DNA from: an uncultured Collinsella sp.
GTDB lineage: Bacteria; Actinomycetota; Coriobacteriia; Coriobacteriales; Coriobacteriaceae
NCBI GenBank assembly: GCA_902479135.1
Contig: CABSNU010000006.1
Coordinates: 13,686 to 77,685, forward strand
Reading direction: 5' to 3'
DNA length: 64,000 nt
The translations under genes and the position numbers were made by a program. Below are positions 57,259 to 64,000 of the stretch, piece by piece. A model generated the notes under the pieces. The model was not told the origin of the DNA and did not search any database. It saw only the letters and a program-made list of their open reading frames with translations. Positions within the stretch are counted from its first letter, which is position 1; each line of letters opens with the position of its first letter.

Positions 57259-58260
57259 CTACTTCGCGGCGCCGGGGATGCCGTGGGAGGTTTTGGCGGT
57301 TTTGGCTCCGTTTACGATGGCGGTTTGCAAAGCCCTTACGGCGAGCATGCCCAGCAGGTCTAGGGGAACGGCGGCGCTTGCCTGGGCGCCCAGTTTGCCG
57401 CTGGCGAGGGTGTAGATGGTGTCGCCGTCGTTGGTGGTGTGCGTGGGACGGATGGCGTGTGCGTAGGCGTCTGCGGCCATTTGGGAGACCTTGGTGGCCT
57501 GGGCCTTAGTGAGTTCCATGTTGGTGACGATGCAGCTGATGGTGGTGTTGGTGCGGTCGAGCGGCATCTGCATGGATCCGGCGGCGGCGAAGGCTGCGAG
57601 TTCCATATCGACGATTTGGTCGCTATCGGCTGAGGCGCGCATGCCGGCGACCCACTCGCCGGTGAGGGGGTCGACAACGTTGCCGCAGGCGTTGACCGAA
57701 ACCACGGCGCCTACCTTAACGGGACCGAGCGCCACGGCGGCGGCTCCAAGGCCAGCCTTCATGCAGGTGGCAGGGCCCATGAGCTTACCTACGGTGGCAC
57801 CGGTGCCGGCGCCCACATTGCCTTGCTCGAGCGTGGTGGGGGTGTTGTCGAGTGCCTCGCGCACGGCGGCGATGCCGGCCTCTATGTCGGGGCGTACGGT
57901 GGGGTCGCCAAAGGCAAGGTCGAAGATACAGCTGGAGCACACGATGGGCACCTGCGTGGGGCCGACGGGCAGACCAATGCCGCGGCTCTCGAGTTCGCGA
58001 GCGACGCCGCTTGCAGCCTCGAGGCCAAAGGCCGATCCGCCCGAAAGGCAGACGGCGTGAACCTTGTCGACGGTGTTCTCGGGTCGCAGCAGGTCGGTTT
58101 CGCGCGATGCTGGAGCACCGCCGCGAACGTCAACGCCGCCGGTGGCACCCCCGGGCGCCACGATTACGGTGCAGCCGGTGCCAGCCTCCTCGTCCGTATA
58201 GTTGCCAAAGCAAAAGCCATCGACATTGCAAACATCGATGGCTTCGAGCAGTGTGTCCAT
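57259..58260 (-). CDS. P1 family peptidase (DmpA/NylC-like Ntn hydrolase)
   Basis: A protein of 333 residues. The DmpA-type order is visible: TGCTVIVAPGGATGGVDVRG (residues about 28-48), ETDLLRPENTVDKVHAVCLSGGSAFGLEAA (quoted in part: VCLSGGSAFGLEAASGV), and GNVGAGTGATVGKLMG. Thr of GAGTG is the likely nucleophile after self-cleavage, as in NylC relatives. Such enzymes cut N-terminal residues or amide oligomers. AGGAGA precedes the ATG at 58260; a longer frame to 58545 would overlap maf. No signal peptide. Confidence 0.88.
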   Translation of the reverse strand: MDTLLEAIDVCNVDGFCFGNYTDEEAGTGCTVIVAPGGATGGVDVRGGAPASRETDLLRPENTVDKVHAVCLSGGSAFGLEAASGVARELESRGIGLPVGPTQVPIVCSSCIFDLAFGDPTVRPDIEAGIAAVREALDNTPTTLEQGNVGAGTGATVGKLMGPATCMKAGLGAAAVALGPVKVGAVVSVNACGNVVDPLTGEWVAGMRASADSDQIVDMELAAFAAAGSMQMPLDRTNTTISCIVTNMELTKAQATKVSQMAADAYAHAIRPTHTTNDGDTIYTLASGKLGAQASAAVPLDLLGMLAVRALQTAIVNGAKTAKTSHGIPGAAK

Positions 58261-58329
58261 GTTTTCTCCTATCGGTTTTCCGCCGGGCCTTATGCCCGGT
58301 CGGGATCCGTACGGTACGGCAAAATTGTA

Positions 58330-58352
58330 GGCGCTGGGGGATAACCAGCGCC
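58330..58352 (-). terminator. Terminator after maf
   Basis: GGCGCTGG (58330-58337) pairs with CCAGCGCC (58345-58352) and is followed on the minus strand by TACAATTTTG. It is 8 bases past the maf stop. Confidence 0.55.
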
Positions 58353-58360
58353 AGATGCAA

Positions 58361-58942
58361 TTACGAGAGTTTTTGAATCGCGTGTGCGACGCGAGCGATG
58401 GGCAAGCCCACCACGTTGTAGAAGTCACCCGAAATATCGTGCACAAGCATGCGGCCGCCTGTGCCTTGGATGCCGTAGGCCCCGGCCTTGTCCATGGGTT
58501 CGCCGGAGGCAACATAGTGCTCGATCTGCTCTTCGGTAAGCTCATAGAACGTCACGTCGGTCACATCGACAAACGACAGGCTCTCGGCGGCATGCGGAGC
58601 GGCCGTGTCGCCTGCCTTAACGATGCAGACGCCGGTTGCGACCTGGTGCGTGCGGCCCGAAAGCTCGCGGAGCATGGTGCGCGCCTCGTCCTCGGTTGCC
58701 GGCTTGCCCAGAATCTTGCCATCGAAGGTAACAATAGTATCGGCCGCGACGGTCAGTTCGTTGGGCTCGGCATACTCGGCGGCAACGGCGGCGGCTTTGG
58801 CGCGTGCTAAGCGTTCAACGAGCGTAAGCGGGGCCTCGCCATCAAAAGGTGTTTCGTCGATATCTGCGGGAATCACGCGAATGTCATAGCCCGCCTCGCG
58901 CATCAACTCGATGCGGCGCGGTGATTGCGAAGCCAAAATCAT
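58361..58942 (-). CDS. maf: Maf family nucleoside triphosphate pyrophosphatase
   Basis: A protein of 193 residues. ILASQSPRRIELMREAGYDI is the Maf signature opening; VAADTIVTFDGKILGKPATE has the catalytic Asp. GAYGIQGTGGRMLVHDISGDFYNVVGLP (quoted in part) is the conserved end. It hydrolyses non-canonical or canonical dTTP/UTP-like nucleotides and may limit misincorporation. The start overlaps the DJ-1 gene stop by 4 bases (ATGA), so they are in one operon. Confidence 0.95.
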   Translation of the reverse strand: MILASQSPRRIELMREAGYDIRVIPADIDETPFDGEAPLTLVERLARAKAAAVAAEYAEPNELTVAADTIVTFDGKILGKPATEDEARTMLRELSGRTHQVATGVCIVKAGDTAAPHAAESLSFVDVTDVTFYELTEEQIEHYVASGEPMDKAGAYGIQGTGGRMLVHDISGDFYNVVGLPIARVAHAIQKLS

Positions 58943-59481
58943 AGCTGAATGCCCTCGGCGACCTTCTCGACGGCCTTGTCGCCGGCGAGTGTGCGCAGCA
59001 GCTCAAGCGCAAAGGGAAGCGACTGGGCCATGCCGCTGGCGGTGATGATGTTGCCGTCTTGCGTAACCTTCTCGCCGGTATAGGCGCCTTCGGGGAAGCT
59101 TTTCTCAAAGCCAGGGAAGCACGTGGCGTGGCGCCCCTCGAGTAGGTCGAGCTCGCCCAGGATAAACGGGGCGGCGCAGATGGCGGCAACGTGCTTGGTC
59201 GCGGCGAACTCGCAGACCACGTCGCAGACGCGCTGATCGGCACGCAGGTTGGTGGCACCGGGCAAGCCGCCGGGCAGCACGACGCAGTCGTACTCGTCAA
59301 AGTTGATCTCATCAAAGAGCGCATCGCAGGTCACGGGGATCTGCAGCGAGCTTACGACCTCACGTGTGGGCATGATCGAGACGAGCGTGGCACGGACACC
59401 GCCGCGACGCATGACATCGACCATGGTCAAGCATTCAATAGTTTCAAAGCCATCGGCGGCGAGAACGGCAACGCTGGGCAT
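58939..59481 (-). CDS. DJ-1/PfpI family protein
   Basis: A protein of 180 residues. VAVLAADGFETIECLTMVDV is the opening with the conserved Glu. YDCVVLPGGLPGATNL and HVAAICAAPFILGELDLLEG follow, with the nucleophilic Cys in AICAAP. FPEGAYTGEKVTQDGNIITA is the usual YveQ/ThiJ C-terminal pattern. Members act as deglycases or chaperone-like stress proteins, but the role here is unknown. AGGA precedes the ATG at 59481. It is upstream of and overlaps maf. Confidence 0.9.
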   Translation of the reverse strand: MPSVAVLAADGFETIECLTMVDVMRRGGVRATLVSIMPTREVVSSLQIPVTCDALFDEINFDEYDCVVLPGGLPGATNLRADQRVCDVVCEFAATKHVAAICAAPFILGELDLLEGRHATCFPGFEKSFPEGAYTGEKVTQDGNIITASGMAQSLPFALELLRTLAGDKAVEKVAEGIQL

Positions 59482-59587
59482 GAGGGTTCCTTTCATAGGC
59501 GGCATACAATTAGCCGTCTTATACCCCGAAGACCTCCGCTTGCCACGCTCGATTTCTCAATGATTTATCTGAGCAATGATTGAGTGA

Positions 59588-60901
59588 CTAGTTGCGCCTA
59601 AGGTGGACGACGGTCTCGCAGTGGAAGGTTTGCGGGAACAGGTCGACTGGCGTGATCTTTACGGGGGAGAAGGTGCCTTCTTCGACAAAGCGTTTGAGAT
59701 CGCGCGCCAGGGTGGCCGGGTCGCAGCTCACGTAGGCGACATCGCGAGCACTCGTGCTGGCGATAAGGTCGATCGCCTCGGGGGCAAGGCCTGCGCGCGG
59801 CGGGTCGACCACCAAGACGTCGGCATCCTGGTCGGGGAACTCGCGCACCGCGTCTCCGCCAATGACGTCGACGTTATCAAGCTTGTTGATCTCCAGGTTA
59901 CGGCGCAGGTCGCGCACGGCCGGGCCGTAGGCCTCGACGGCGGCGACGAAGTCGCAGCGGCGGGCGAGCGGCAGGGTAAAGGTTCCGGCGCCGCAGTACA
60001 GGTCCACGGCAAGCTCGTCTTCCTGCGGGTCGAGGGCGTCCATAACGAGATCAATCAAAATCTCGGCGCCCTTGGTGTTGACTTGGAAAAACGACGGGGC
60101 AGACAAGCGCATCTGGCCCTCGGCGATGTTCTCGGTCCACGAGCCCTCGCCGGCGAGCATTTCGACCTTGGAGACACGGCGGGCCTTCTTTTCGCCCCTG
60201 CTCATCACGCGCACGATGCTCGTGGGATGAGCGGCGTCCGCCAGCACGCGGGAGACCTGCGAGCGCGGAAAAGAGCCCGTAGGCGTCCAGAGTGCGACCT
60301 CGAGCGCCTTGGTGCGGCGCGATGCGCGAATGCCCACGCGTTCGAGCCCCAAGTCATGGCTGCCGCTTAGATAGTTGAGTGCGCCGACGACCGATTTGAG
60401 CGCCTTCGGGAAGCGCTTATCGAACAGCGGGCACGCATCGACGGTCACGATTTTGCTGGGGTCGACACCGTGCATGCCAAGGCGCACGCGACCGTTGACG
60501 ACGGTCGGTTCGAGCTCGATTTTATTGCGGTAGCCCCAGTCGTCCTTGGTGTGGCAGATGGGCTGTACCAACTTATCGACCTGCTCAGGAGCGAACTTGC
60601 CGATGCGCTCGAGCGTGGAGCGCAGGTTTTGCTCCTTGGCGGCAAGCTGTGCCGTGCGTGAGAGATTGCCCCACGAACAACCGCCGCAGATGCCAACGAA
60701 GGGGCAGGGGGGCTGAATGCGATCGGGGCTCGGCTCCAGAATCTCGGTCGTGCGGGCGCGCATGAACGACTTGCCGTCCTGTACGACCTCGGCCTCGACG
60801 GTGTCGCCTGCCACGGCGCCCTGCACAAAGACGGCCTTGCCGTTGTCGGCGTGCGCCAGCCCATCGGCGCCGTAGGTCATCGATTCTATAGTGAGCTTCA
60901 T
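59588..60901 (-). CDS. 23S rRNA (uracil-C5)-methyltransferase RlmD-like (TrmA/RumA family)
   Basis: A SAM-dependent RNA methyltransferase of about 437 residues. The N-terminal TRAM domain (KLTIESMTYGADGLAHADNG to AEVVQDGKSF) is followed by an iron-sulfur binding set in QPPCPFVGICGGCSWGNL (Cys residues). ELDLYCGAGTFTLPLARR-like VDLYCGAGTFTLPLAR is the SAM site. The catalytic nucleophile is in YVSCDPATLARDL, preceded by VVDPPRAG. Target U1939 or U747 of 23S rRNA or U54 of tRNA is not decided by sequence. The ATG at 60901 has AGGGAT upstream. Confidence 0.9.
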   Translation of the reverse strand: MKLTIESMTYGADGLAHADNGKAVFVQGAVAGDTVEAEVVQDGKSFMRARTTEILEPSPDRIQPPCPFVGICGGCSWGNLSRTAQLAAKEQNLRSTLERIGKFAPEQVDKLVQPICHTKDDWGYRNKIELEPTVVNGRVRLGMHGVDPSKIVTVDACPLFDKRFPKALKSVVGALNYLSGSHDLGLERVGIRASRRTKALEVALWTPTGSFPRSQVSRVLADAAHPTSIVRVMSRGEKKARRVSKVEMLAGEGSWTENIAEGQMRLSAPSFFQVNTKGAEILIDLVMDALDPQEDELAVDLYCGAGTFTLPLARRCDFVAAVEAYGPAVRDLRRNLEINKLDNVDVIGGDAVREFPDQDADVLVVDPPRAGLAPEAIDLIASTSARDVAYVSCDPATLARDLKRFVEEGTFSPVKITPVDLFPQTFHCETVVHLRRN

Positions 60902-60947
60902 ATCCCTGCCTGTCATTCGTGTTGTTGTTCGCACCATGGTAGCAGGG

Positions 60948-60992
60948 AAAAGCGCCCCGCATCCGAGGCTTTCCTCAAATGCGGGGCGCTTC
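60948..60992 (-). terminator. Terminator after ppk
   Basis: AAGCGCCCCGCAT (60950-60962) pairs with ATGCGGGGCGCTT (60979-60991), a perfect 13-bp stem that ends in TTTT on the minus strand, 23 bases beyond the ppk stop. Confidence 0.8.
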
Positions 60993-61014
60993 TACAAACT
61001 GCTTCTACAAACGA

Positions 61015-63417
61015 CTATTTCGTCTTGCCGGTAATGAGCGTCTTAAGACCCAGGCCGATCAGGCCCAGGCCCATGCGCACACGACCGGGGCGATGGCGCT
61101 CGATGGCCTTGGTCTTGCCGGCGGGCTTATCGCGACGGGCGCTCGTCTCGGGTGCGGGCTTGGTGACCTGCGGCTCGGGCTGAGGTACAGGTGCGGGCTC
61201 GGGCTCAATGACGGTCGCCTGGACCTTCTGAACCTCGGGTGTGGCCGGCTGCGGCTCAGGAGCAGGCTTTGCCTCAATGACGGGCTCGGGCGCGGCCTCG
61301 GCGTTGCGATAGGCACGCTCCAGCAGGGCTTCCTGCGAGTTGAAGGGCTTCTCGCCCTCTGCACGCTCCACGGGGACCCAAGTGCCGTCGCTCGTGAGGC
61401 TGCGGGCCTTCACGTTGTCGCGCAGCTGCATGCCCATGTACTCGTGCACCAGGGCGCGGCAGGTGGGGTCGAGCACGGGGAAGGCGATCTCCACGCGGTG
61501 TTCGGTGTTGCGCGTCATCATGTCGGCCGAGCTCAGGTAGATCATGTCCGAGTCCACGCCAAAGGCGTAAACGCGCGCATGCTCCAAAAAGCGTCCGACG
61601 ATAGAACGGACATGCACGTTCTCGGTCTTGCCAGGAACGCCCGGCTTGAGGCACGAGATGCCGCGGATGATCATGTCCACGCGGACTCCTGCGCACGATG
61701 CCTCGGCGATCTTGTCGATGACCTCGCGGTCGGTGAGCGAGTTGAGCTTAAAGAACACGCGGGCGGGCTCGCCAGCGAGAGCGCGCTGGATCTCGCGGTC
61801 CAGGCCGCGCATGATGAGCGGCTTGAGACCGACCGGCGCCACGCCCAGGAAGCGGTAATCGCCGCGCAGATTGCCCAGCGACAGGTTGCGGAAGAACAGG
61901 TTGGCGTCCTCGCCGATGCCGGGGTGGGCGGTCATGAGCATAAAGTCGCTGTAGAGTTTGGCCGTCTTCTCGTTAAAGTTGCCGGTGCCCAGCAGCGTCA
62001 GGCGCGTTAGCGCCATGCCCTCGCGATAGGTGAGCTGGCAGATCTTGGAGTGGCACTTAAAGCCCTCGGAGCCGTAGATGACGGTGCAGCCGGCCTCTTC
62101 CAGGCGCTCGGCCCACTCGATGTTGTTCTGCTCGTCAAAGCGCGCGCGGAGCTCCATGAGCACCGTGACCTCTTTGCCGTTCTCGGCGGCATCGATCAGT
62201 GACTCGCACAGGCGGCTCTGCTTGGCCACGCGGTAGAGCGTGATGCGCAGTGAGATGCACTCGGGGTCGTAGGCGGCCTCGTGCACCAGATCCAGGAAGG
62301 GGTTCATGGCCTCATAGGGATAAAAGAGCAGCTTGTCGTGCTGAAGTACCTGCTCGCGGATGGAGCGGGTCATATCGATGGTGGGGTTGGGCTGCGGCTT
62401 AAACGGCGTAAAGAGCAGCTCGTTGCGCAGGTGCTCGGGAATCTTGCCCTCAATGCCAAAGACGTAGCCCAGATCGAGCGGGATATCGCAGGTAAAGACA
62501 GAGCGGCGCGAAAGCTCGAGCGCCTTGCGGATGGTTTTGAGCGTCGCCTTCTCGAGCGACCCCGAGACCGCGAGCACTACCGGCTGCAGGCGCAGACGCT
62601 TCTTGAGGATGCGCTTCATGTGCTGGCGGTAGTCCTCTTCCTCTTCGACGCCCTCGCCGTCCGGATCGATGTCGGCGTTGCGGGTGACGCGGATGAGCGC
62701 GCGGTCGAGCGGCTTATAGGAGCCAAAGCAGCTGTCCAGGCAGGCGAGGATGACGTCCTCGAGCAAGATGTAGGAGTAGGTGCCGGTGGGCGAGGGGATC
62801 TCGACCACGCGGTTCATCGAGGCGGGGATCTCGATAAGGCCCAGCAGACTCTCCTCGTCGGTGACGCCGTCCAGGCCGCAGGCCAGGTAGAGTGCGCCGT
62901 TGCGCAGGTTGGGGAAGGGGTGGCGCGGGTCAATCACCAGCGGTGAGATGACCGGCGACACGTAGGCCTGGAAGTAACGGGTTACAAAGGTGCGCTCCTC
63001 GGGCGTAAGCGAATCGATGCGGGCGCGGTGAACGCCCAGGGTGTCGAGCTTGCCCTCGATGCTCTTAAAGATAGACTCCCATCGGGTAAGGAGCCCGGGC
63101 ATTTCGGCCATGACAGCATCGACCTGTTCGGAGGCGGTCATATTGCTCTTGTTGTCGACAGGCTGTTTTTTGAGCTCTGCCAGATCGGACAGGCCGCCCA
63201 CGCGCACCATGAGAAACTCGTCGAGGTTGGACTCGAAAATCGACACGAACTTTAGACGCTCGAACAGCGGAACGGTCTCGTCGAAGGCTTCGTCAAGCAC
63301 ACGGTTGTCAAAGCGCAGCCAGCTGAGCTCTCGGTTCTGCGTGTACGAGAAGTCGCGCGGCGGTTTGCGCAGCTTTGCGGCGGCTTGCTTTTTTTCGATT
63401 TTGCTCGGCATATGCAT
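61015..63417 (-). CDS. ppk: Polyphosphate kinase 1 with Pro/Glu-rich C-terminal extension
   Basis: Enzyme making long-chain polyphosphate from ATP, membrane-associated in many bacteria. About 800 residues, roughly 100 more than the usual 690. RELSWLRFDNRVLDEA is the opening, FYPYEAMNPFLDLVHEAAYDP and RITLYRVAKQSRL follow. The first catalytic His is in EGFKCHSKICQLTYR and the second in IVGRFLEHARVYAFG. The extra C-terminus (about 650 nt before the stop is normal; then EPVIEAKPAPEPQPATPEVQ and a basic end RRDKPAGKTKAIERHRPGRV) is low-complexity. The ATG at 63417 is chosen; 63411 is an alternative. Confidence 0.93.
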   Translation of the reverse strand: MHMPSKIEKKQAAAKLRKPPRDFSYTQNRELSWLRFDNRVLDEAFDETVPLFERLKFVSIFESNLDEFLMVRVGGLSDLAELKKQPVDNKSNMTASEQVDAVMAEMPGLLTRWESIFKSIEGKLDTLGVHRARIDSLTPEERTFVTRYFQAYVSPVISPLVIDPRHPFPNLRNGALYLACGLDGVTDEESLLGLIEIPASMNRVVEIPSPTGTYSYILLEDVILACLDSCFGSYKPLDRALIRVTRNADIDPDGEGVEEEEDYRQHMKRILKKRLRLQPVVLAVSGSLEKATLKTIRKALELSRRSVFTCDIPLDLGYVFGIEGKIPEHLRNELLFTPFKPQPNPTIDMTRSIREQVLQHDKLLFYPYEAMNPFLDLVHEAAYDPECISLRITLYRVAKQSRLCESLIDAAENGKEVTVLMELRARFDEQNNIEWAERLEEAGCTVIYGSEGFKCHSKICQLTYREGMALTRLTLLGTGNFNEKTAKLYSDFMLMTAHPGIGEDANLFFRNLSLGNLRGDYRFLGVAPVGLKPLIMRGLDREIQRALAGEPARVFFKLNSLTDREVIDKIAEASCAGVRVDMIIRGISCLKPGVPGKTENVHVRSIVGRFLEHARVYAFGVDSDMIYLSSADMMTRNTEHRVEIAFPVLDPTCRALVHEYMGMQLRDNVKARSLTSDGTWVPVERAEGEKPFNSQEALLERAYRNAEAAPEPVIEAKPAPEPQPATPEVQKVQATVIEPEPAPVPQPEPQVTKPAPETSARRDKPAGKTKAIERHRPGRVRMGLGLIGLGLKTLITGKTK

Positions 63418-63969
63418 CTGTCCGTTCAGTCCCCGCAGGGGACGGTTGCCTAACACTATTCACTATTGTCTCAATTTAGTCGACCTATGGCACGGACGTA
63501 TCGCGTGAACGGTATCTTTACCTACTTCTTACGCTGACAAGCCATAGAGCTGACGCCCGTCACGTTGTGAAAAAACGGTCTATATCCTCACTCAACTGGT
63601 GAGTATGTGTGAATAAGAATGATAGGTAGCTGAATATCATCGAATACAGACAGAAACACGAACAAGCGTCATTTATATACATAAAACCGTTTTAGATATG
63701 CAATTCCTAATTGAAAGATTGGAGTTGTAATTGCGAATGATTTTTAAGAAAAAAGAGCATTTACCTTAGAAAAGCTACTTTAGAACGCCGAAGTGCATTA
63801 TGGGGGAATCATATTCGATATACCGTTCATCGAACTTTGTTGACCGTTCGGGGGCGAGGTGGAATTGCGGTTGGAATTTGGATATAACTAGAGCTGTCAG
63901 CAAGCAGCACCCGTTACGGAAGGGTGCTGAGAGATTCGGCCGAAAGGCCCGAAAGAAAGGTAGGAGGCC
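63418..63969. other. AT-rich intergenic region upstream of the arginine deiminase-like gene
   Basis: 552 bases. It holds the ppk promoter on the left and the leader of the next gene on the right. GTGAATAAGAATGAT near 63609-63625 loosely resembles an ARG box of the arginine repressor. A hairpin AGCACCC/GGGTGCT lies near 63907-63930, just before AGGAGG (63962-63967). No gene was recognised; short frames lack ribosome sites. Confidence 0.4.
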
Positions 63970-64000
63970 ATGACGAAAGGTCTGCACGTGCCTTCCGAGA
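63970..64000 (+). CDS. arcA: Start of an arginine deiminase-like gene, cut by window end
   Basis: Only the first ten codons are present: MTKGLHVPSE. With AGGAGG exactly 3-8 bases before the ATG, the start is sound. The peptide matches the usual opening of arginine deiminases (GLHVxSEIGxLKxV). The identification rests on those few residues and on the possible ARG-box-like leader, so it must be checked with sequence beyond the window. Confidence 0.5.
   Translation, partial: MTKGLHVPSE

Noticed and set aside
63904..63969. Possible T-box or TPP riboswitch before the arginine deiminase-like gene, prompted by AGGGTGCTGAGA
   Set aside because: The rest of the THI-box and the T-box consensus (with its ACCGCG segment) are missing.
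1..64000. tRNA genes
   Set aside because: No cloverleaf with a GGTTCGAATCC-type T arm was found by eye on either strand; an automated scan would be decisive.

Overview
The window is 64 kb of mostly GC-rich, densely packed bacterial chromosome. Gene content and style point to a gut actinobacterium of the class Coriobacteriia, most like Collinsella. The indications are strong GC-rich codon use with long antisense shadow ORFs, an NAD-linked L-lactate dehydrogenase, tandem acetate kinases with a short phosphotransacetylase, an LPxTG-anchored C69 dipeptidase, ECF transporters, and the start of an arginine deiminase gene. This placement is an inference from family resemblance; no marker gene such as 16S rRNA is present. 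No tRNA, rRNA, CRISPR array, insertion sequence or prophage was recognised.

Layout. 1-4.6 kb: TatD nuclease (cut by the window edge) with TcdA, an ArsR/SdpI immunity-type pair and the ABC-F factor EttA. 4.6-6.3 kb: an AT-rich insert with a Tat-exported papain-like protein and a small lipoprotein. 6.3-8.8 kb: two lineage-type hypothetical proteins. 8.9-13.2 kb: a clearly AT-rich island with an MFS exporter, a large B12-type radical SAM protein and, just after it, an unannotated 36-codon gene that looks like its peptide substrate. This is the best candidate for an undescribed system. 13.3-20.2 kb: NadE, an aminotransferase, L-LDH, a DUF2974 hydrolase and an NdpA-like protein. 20.2-21.0 kb: a toxin-antitoxin pair. 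21.0-26.5 kb: a lysine/diaminopimelate block (dapH, dapB, an in-frame lysA-dapA fusion, and a divergent M20 deacetylase) led by a lysine riboswitch. 26.5-31.6 kb: a HigBA-type pair, small membrane proteins, EcsC, and an XRE/Ser-Thr-kinase pair. 31.6-36 kb: a secreted lysozyme-like protein, a MOSC protein, and a D-aspartate ligase-like ATP-grasp enzyme with an aspartate racemase.

36-40.3 kb is an ECF transporter operon on the minus strand (two S components, a fused double ATPase, EcfT). It is preceded by a 22-residue leader peptide with three consecutive Trp codons and a terminator, so it is probably a tryptophan importer under attenuation. 40.4-48 kb: C69 dipeptidase, lipid kinase, RNase D, membrane zinc peptidase, XseAB, HIT protein. 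48-50.3 kb: LysR plus MFS. 50.4-54.4 kb: ackA, ackA and pta, the acetate/ATP-forming end of fermentation. 54.6-57 kb: UDP-galactopyranose mutase with a glycosyltransferase. 57-63.4 kb: P1 peptidase, Maf, DJ-1/PfpI, an RlmD-type methyltransferase and polyphosphate kinase. The window ends in the first codons of an arginine deiminase-like gene.

A recurring non-coding theme runs through the window. Long, almost perfect inverted repeats (arms 12-34 bp) with an inner hairpin sit immediately downstream of stop codons (near 17.8, 21.1, 38.6, 39.4, 47.6, 53.4, 57.0 and 57.2 kb). Arm sequences differ from copy to copy, but two pairs share conserved internal-loop sequences, as expected of structured elements kept by compensatory change. 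All coordinates were read by eye, and no database search or folding program was run.
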